Source: Oscillospiraceae bacterium (GTDB lineage Bacteria > Bacillota > Clostridia > Oscillospirales > Oscillospiraceae). From it: 7,794 nt of DNA. Positions 5,130 through 7,794 of the stretch are shown one piece after another (position 1 is the stretch's first letter; each line of letters opens with the position of its first letter). The position numbers and the translations under genes were made by a program. The DNA lies in the NCBI GenBank assembly GCA_020025675.1, contig JAHHRS010000066.1:1-7794 (forward strand). Direction: 5' to 3'. The notes beneath the pieces were generated by a model. It saw only the letters and a program-made list of their open reading frames with translations, had not been told where the DNA came from and made no database searches.

Positions 5130-6143
5130 ATGAAAAAACTTACGATTTTAATGAGCATTTTACTTTGTCTCTCCCTGCTTAGCGGCTGCGGTGATTCCAA
5201 TTATGCGAAAGAAGCCCCGACAGAGCAGCCGTCGAAGGCAGATGAAGTTTCCACTGAACCGGAGGTTGACGACGCTTGGAAAGAAATTATGACAGACTAC
5301 CTCCGGAATGTCTCTGTTCCAAGTGAAAACGACGGTTATCTGCTGATTTATTTAGACAATGACGATATACCTGAACTTGTAGAAATCGGCAACTGCGCCG
5401 CTTCCGGCTGCCGCATTATAAACATTTATGACGGCATTGCAAATCTCACCCAGCTACGCAGGCTTGATTTCAATTATATTGAACGGAGCGGACTGCTCAG
5501 AAACACCGACGGAAACATGGGTTATTATACTGACGATGTGTACAGGCTTCAGGACGGTGTAATGGAGCGTATATCCGAAGGAACAATTGAAGTTCCGGAA
5601 AGCTTTGACAGTGAGGGCAACGTAAGCTATGAGTATCACTTCACCCTGAACGGTGAAAGTGTTGCTGATGAAGCTGCATATACCGAGGCTATGGCAAAGG
5701 TCTATGATGATAAGATTGCTAAAACTTATTCTCTCTGGCCTGCCGTCCCCTATTCCGCAGATGAAATTATAGACCGTCTCGGCGGCAAAGCACCCGCGGA
5801 TGAGGCTTTAAACGCCTACCGGGAAGTTCTCGCCGGAGAGCGAAGCTTTAACCTTGATAACGAGACTATGACCTTTTCTGAATTCGTAAATCCCGACAAA
5901 GGTGCATTTTTAAGTCCCGCCGGTTTCGGCTTTGCAGACATGGACGAGAACGGGGCGGTCAAAGAGCTTATATTAAAATTTGAGGACTTCTCCTCCACCC
6001 CGTCTGCCGAAAAATATCTGGTTTTAACTTGGTGCAACGACAGTATAGAAGCTCATATGGAAAATCCGGAAAATCTCTCCGGCATTGCTCTGAATGATTT
6101 TCTTAATGAAAACATTCAAAATCTAATTCAGTTTTACAGCTAA
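5130..6143 (+). CDS. Lipoprotein of unknown function with two acidic D-x-D motifs
   Basis: This 337-residue protein has a classic lipoprotein signal: MKK, a hydrophobic stretch and the lipobox LSGC with C20 as the lipidated residue. A charged, proline- and glutamate-rich linker runs to about residue 48. Two similar segments follow, YLDNDDIPELVE (74-85) and FADMDENGAVKELIL (268-282). Both have the layout aromatic-x-D-x-D/N-x-(D/N)-...-E-L that recurs in Bacillota surface proteins and resembles a short calcium-binding loop. Two cysteines, C88-type and C94-type within the CAASGC stretch just after the first motif, could form a disulfide. I cannot assign a family or a function. AAAGGAG lies 6 bases before the ATG. 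It has its own promoter and terminator and sits immediately upstream of the ECF sigma operon on the same strand, so it could be a target of that system. Confidence 0.82.
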   Translation: MKKLTILMSILLCLSLLSGCGDSNYAKEAPTEQPSKADEVSTEPEVDDAWKEIMTDYLRNVSVPSENDGYLLIYLDNDDIPELVEIGNCAASGCRIINIYDGIANLTQLRRLDFNYIERSGLLRNTDGNMGYYTDDVYRLQDGVMERISEGTIEVPESFDSEGNVSYEYHFTLNGESVADEAAYTEAMAKVYDDKIAKTYSLWPAVPYSADEIIDRLGGKAPADEALNAYREVLAGERSFNLDNETMTFSEFVNPDKGAFLSPAGFGFADMDENGAVKELILKFEDFSSTPSAEKYLVLTWCNDSIEAHMENPENLSGIALNDFLNENIQNLIQFYS

Positions 6144-6144
6144 G

Positions 6145-6171
6145 AAAAAAGGCATATTATATGCCTTTTTT
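6145..6171 (+). terminator. Intrinsic terminator of the lipoprotein gene
   Basis: A perfect 12-bp stem pairs AAAAAAGGCATA (6145-6156) with TATGCCTTTTTT (6160-6171) around a TTA loop. The stem's own T-run is the tract. It begins one base after the stop codon. Confidence 0.9.
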
Positions 6172-6197
6172 CTTTATGCCTGAATTTAAAATTGTCC

Positions 6198-6226
6198 TTG
6201 TCCTAAATATAATAGCTAATTATAAT
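6198..6226 (+). promoter_or_regulatory. SigA-type promoter of the sigma/anti-sigma operon
   Basis: TTGTCC (6198-6203) and a perfect TATAAT (6221-6226) are 17 bases apart. The same TTGTCC hexamer occurs directly before it at 6192-6197, and a second TATAAT lies at 6208-6213, but that combination has poor spacing. The predicted start is near 6233, giving a leader of about 54 bases. Confidence 0.55.
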
Positions 6227-6286
6227 ATTTTAAAAAAGCGCTGTAACGAAAAGCCCTTTATCGGGTCTTATATATGAAAGGAGCTG

Positions 6287-6775
6287 ATGACCGTGGAAGA
6301 TATGGAGGAAATTTACCGCCTGCACGCCCAGAGTGTATACAAATATCTTTTGTCCCTGTGCCGCAATGAAAGCCTTGCGGAAGAGCTCACACAGGAGACG
6401 TTTTACAGGGCTGTAAAATCCATAGACAAGTTTGACGGCAAGTGTAAGGTCTCGGTCTGGCTCTGTCAAATAGGTAAAAATCTCTATTTCAGCCAGCTGA
6501 AAAAACAGGGCCGCGAAACAGATTTTCCGGAAGATTATGATTTTCCCACCCCCTCGGCCGAGGATGAGCTGATTGCAGAAGAGGGAAAAACAGGCCTTTT
6601 AAAAGCCATACACGCCCTGCCCGAACAGACAAAAGAGGTGGTCTATCTCCGCTCCTTCGGAAATCTCAGCTTCCGTGAGATAGGCGATGTTATGGGAAAA
6701 AGCGAAAACTGGGCCAGAGTCACATTTTATCGAGGAAAAGAACGATTAAAAGGAGGTTTCAGCCATGAAAAATGA
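6287..6775 (+). CDS. ECF-subfamily RNA polymerase sigma factor (sigma-70 family)
   Basis: This 162-residue protein has the two-domain ECF layout. Region 2 (about residues 7-74) contains LAEELTQETFYRA, the core-binding and -10 recognition helix. A short acidic linker (76-100) leads to region 4 (104-156) with LPEQTKEVVYLR and a helix-turn-helix FREIGDVMGKSENWARVTFYR that reads the -35. It directs RNA polymerase to a small stress or envelope regulon when released by the anti-sigma factor encoded next, whose start it overlaps by 11 bases. Start choice: the ATG at 6287 is only 3 bases after GGAG (6280-6283), while an in-frame GTG at 6293 has a better 9-base spacing and would give a start V-E-D-M-E-E-I-Y typical of the family. 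The GTG may be the true start, removing two residues. The specific ECF group is not assigned. Confidence 0.93.
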   Translation: MTVEDMEEIYRLHAQSVYKYLLSLCRNESLAEELTQETFYRAVKSIDKFDGKCKVSVWLCQIGKNLYFSQLKKQGRETDFPEDYDFPTPSAEDELIAEEGKTGLLKAIHALPEQTKEVVYLRSFGNLSFREIGDVMGKSENWARVTFYRGKERLKGGFSHEK

Positions 6776-7793
6776 TTTAAGCTGTGATGTAGTCAAAGAC
6801 CTGCTCCCCTCTTATATAGATGAGCTTACGAGCGCAGACTCCAACAAAGCCGTAGCAGAGCACCTGTCAAAATGTGAAAGCTGTCGGGATGTGTACAAAT
6901 CTATGTGTCCCGATAATGGGACAGCGGAGGAGAACATTCAGAAGGAAGTGGACTATTTAAAAAACATCAGGAAAAAGAATGTAAATAAAATCAGAAAGGC
7001 TGTTTTGTGGACAGTAGGTTCTCTCCTTGCCGCTTTTGTATTATTCATTTTTACCATGATTTTCATTGTGGGAAATCCCGTAAACGGCTATACAGACAGA
7101 CCCGCAGTTACGGAAAAAGACGGAACTCTGTACCTTGAATTCCATAATCCCAATTCCGCTTACAGCTATGCCCACTGGAAAACCCACTACACCGGCAATG
7201 CCGACGGAAAGGGAGATATTTCCATAAGCGCAAGGAACGTACTCAGCTCACCGATTTATTCAAGCGGCGACCGTATTATAGAACTTGATCTGACAGATAT
7301 AAGCTCTGTAAGCTTCAAGGGCTTTCTGCTGTGGAAGGATGGGCTTATAATAAGTCCAAAAACCGAGCAGATATTCAGCCACCAGTCTCCCTATGTGGGG
7401 TCTGCACCTCAGATGGGATATGTTCTGGATGCTCTTAAGCTGCCCGATGCGGAGGGAACAATGAGCATCCAGTCTGACAGCGAGCCTTACGGACTCACAC
7501 TGCATTATAAGCAGTCTCTCAATGATACAGATGTTTCCCTGATGTACAAAAACGCCCCTATAATTCTCTCTCTTGTTGAGAATATGGGCGAGTTCGGCTT
7601 TACCTGCCCCGACGGAAAGGGCGGCGAAACCAATTACAGAGTCTCTGTTTCAGATGTGGAAGATAAGCTGCCGGAGCTTTACGAGGAGTATAACGGGAAA
7701 AACGGCACCGACTGGAAGCCTTTAGGAAGTCTGAAAGATTACACAGACTCTGTCTATTACTTCCAGCAGCTGCTAAATGTGTTAGACTATTGA
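6765..7793 (+). CDS. Transmembrane zf-HC2 anti-sigma factor with large ectodomain
   Basis: The first 45 residues form a zinc-finger anti-sigma domain: SCDVVKDLLPSYIDELTS followed by H33-x3-C37-x2-C40, with C7 as a likely fourth ligand. This domain holds the partner ECF sigma factor in the cytoplasm. A basic segment leads to one membrane helix at about 79-102. The remaining 240 residues lie outside and are rich in beta-type stretches, probably the signal-sensing part; I do not recognise a named domain there. The gene overlaps the sigma gene by 11 bases, and its AGGAGG site (6751-6756) lies inside that gene 8 bases before the ATG, so translation is coupled. The 342-residue frame closes at TGA 7791-7793 one base before the window end, so it is complete. 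How the signal releases sigma (proteolysis or conformational change) is not visible. Confidence 0.9.
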   Translation: MKNDLSCDVVKDLLPSYIDELTSADSNKAVAEHLSKCESCRDVYKSMCPDNGTAEENIQKEVDYLKNIRKKNVNKIRKAVLWTVGSLLAAFVLFIFTMIFIVGNPVNGYTDRPAVTEKDGTLYLEFHNPNSAYSYAHWKTHYTGNADGKGDISISARNVLSSPIYSSGDRIIELDLTDISSVSFKGFLLWKDGLIISPKTEQIFSHQSPYVGSAPQMGYVLDALKLPDAEGTMSIQSDSEPYGLTLHYKQSLNDTDVSLMYKNAPIILSLVENMGEFGFTCPDGKGGETNYRVSVSDVEDKLPELYEEYNGKNGTDWKPLGSLKDYTDSVYYFQQLLNVLDY

Positions 7794-7794
7794 A

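Noticed and set aside
6242..6267. TGTAAC...CGGGTC as an autoregulated ECF promoter of the sigma operon
   Set aside because: Spacing between AAC and CGG is 14 bases rather than about 16-17, the -10 lacks CGT, and the start point would fall almost on the ribosome binding site.

Overview
The window looks like a chromosomal segment of a low-to-mid GC Bacillota, most likely class Clostridia. The base composition is AT-rich between genes. Ribosome binding sites are strong AGGAG types, and promoters are SigA-like with several TATAAT boxes. Intrinsic terminators have A-tract/T-tract hairpins. The gene set (a GHMP galactokinase tail, an 11-TM NSS transporter, a zf-HC2 anti-sigma factor with its ECF sigma factor, a lipobox lipoprotein) fits gut-type Clostridia. 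I cannot name a genus from the sequence alone. No tRNA, rRNA, CRISPR array, insertion sequence or phage gene is visible.

Layout: (1) 1-330, the 3' end of a galactokinase gene. (2) 331-742, a 412-base gap with a promoter at 586-613, a LacI-type half operator on its -35, and a roughly 120-base potentially structured leader that contains an anti-Shine-Dalgarno segment. (3) 743-2077, a sodium-dependent NSS/SNF family transporter closed by a clear terminator. (4) 2168-3076, an unrecognised membrane-anchored extracytoplasmic protein with a leucine-zipper-like stalk. It has its own promoter and shares a bidirectional terminator with the convergent gene. (5) 4074-3175 (minus), a ribokinase-like PfkB kinase with a consensus -35 promoter flanked by direct repeats. 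(6) 4971-4207 (minus), an unrecognised polytopic membrane protein. (7) 5130-6143, a lipoprotein of unknown function with two acidic D-x-D motifs, also with its own promoter and terminator. (8) 6287-6775 and 6765-7793, an ECF sigma factor and its zinc-finger, single-TM anti-sigma factor, overlapping by 11 bases.

Most genes here look like single transcription units with short leaders. The sigma/anti-sigma pair is the only certain operon, and the minus-strand pair may be read through. The envelope theme is strong: a transporter, a membrane-anchored ectodomain, a polytopic membrane protein, a lipoprotein and a transmembrane anti-sigma factor. It is plausible but unproven that the lipoprotein or the anchored protein belongs to the stress response run by the ECF pair. 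The exception to the short-leader pattern is the NSS transporter. Its long leader can form mutually exclusive folds, one exposing and one hiding the ribosome binding site, and this is the best candidate for an undescribed regulatory element in the window.
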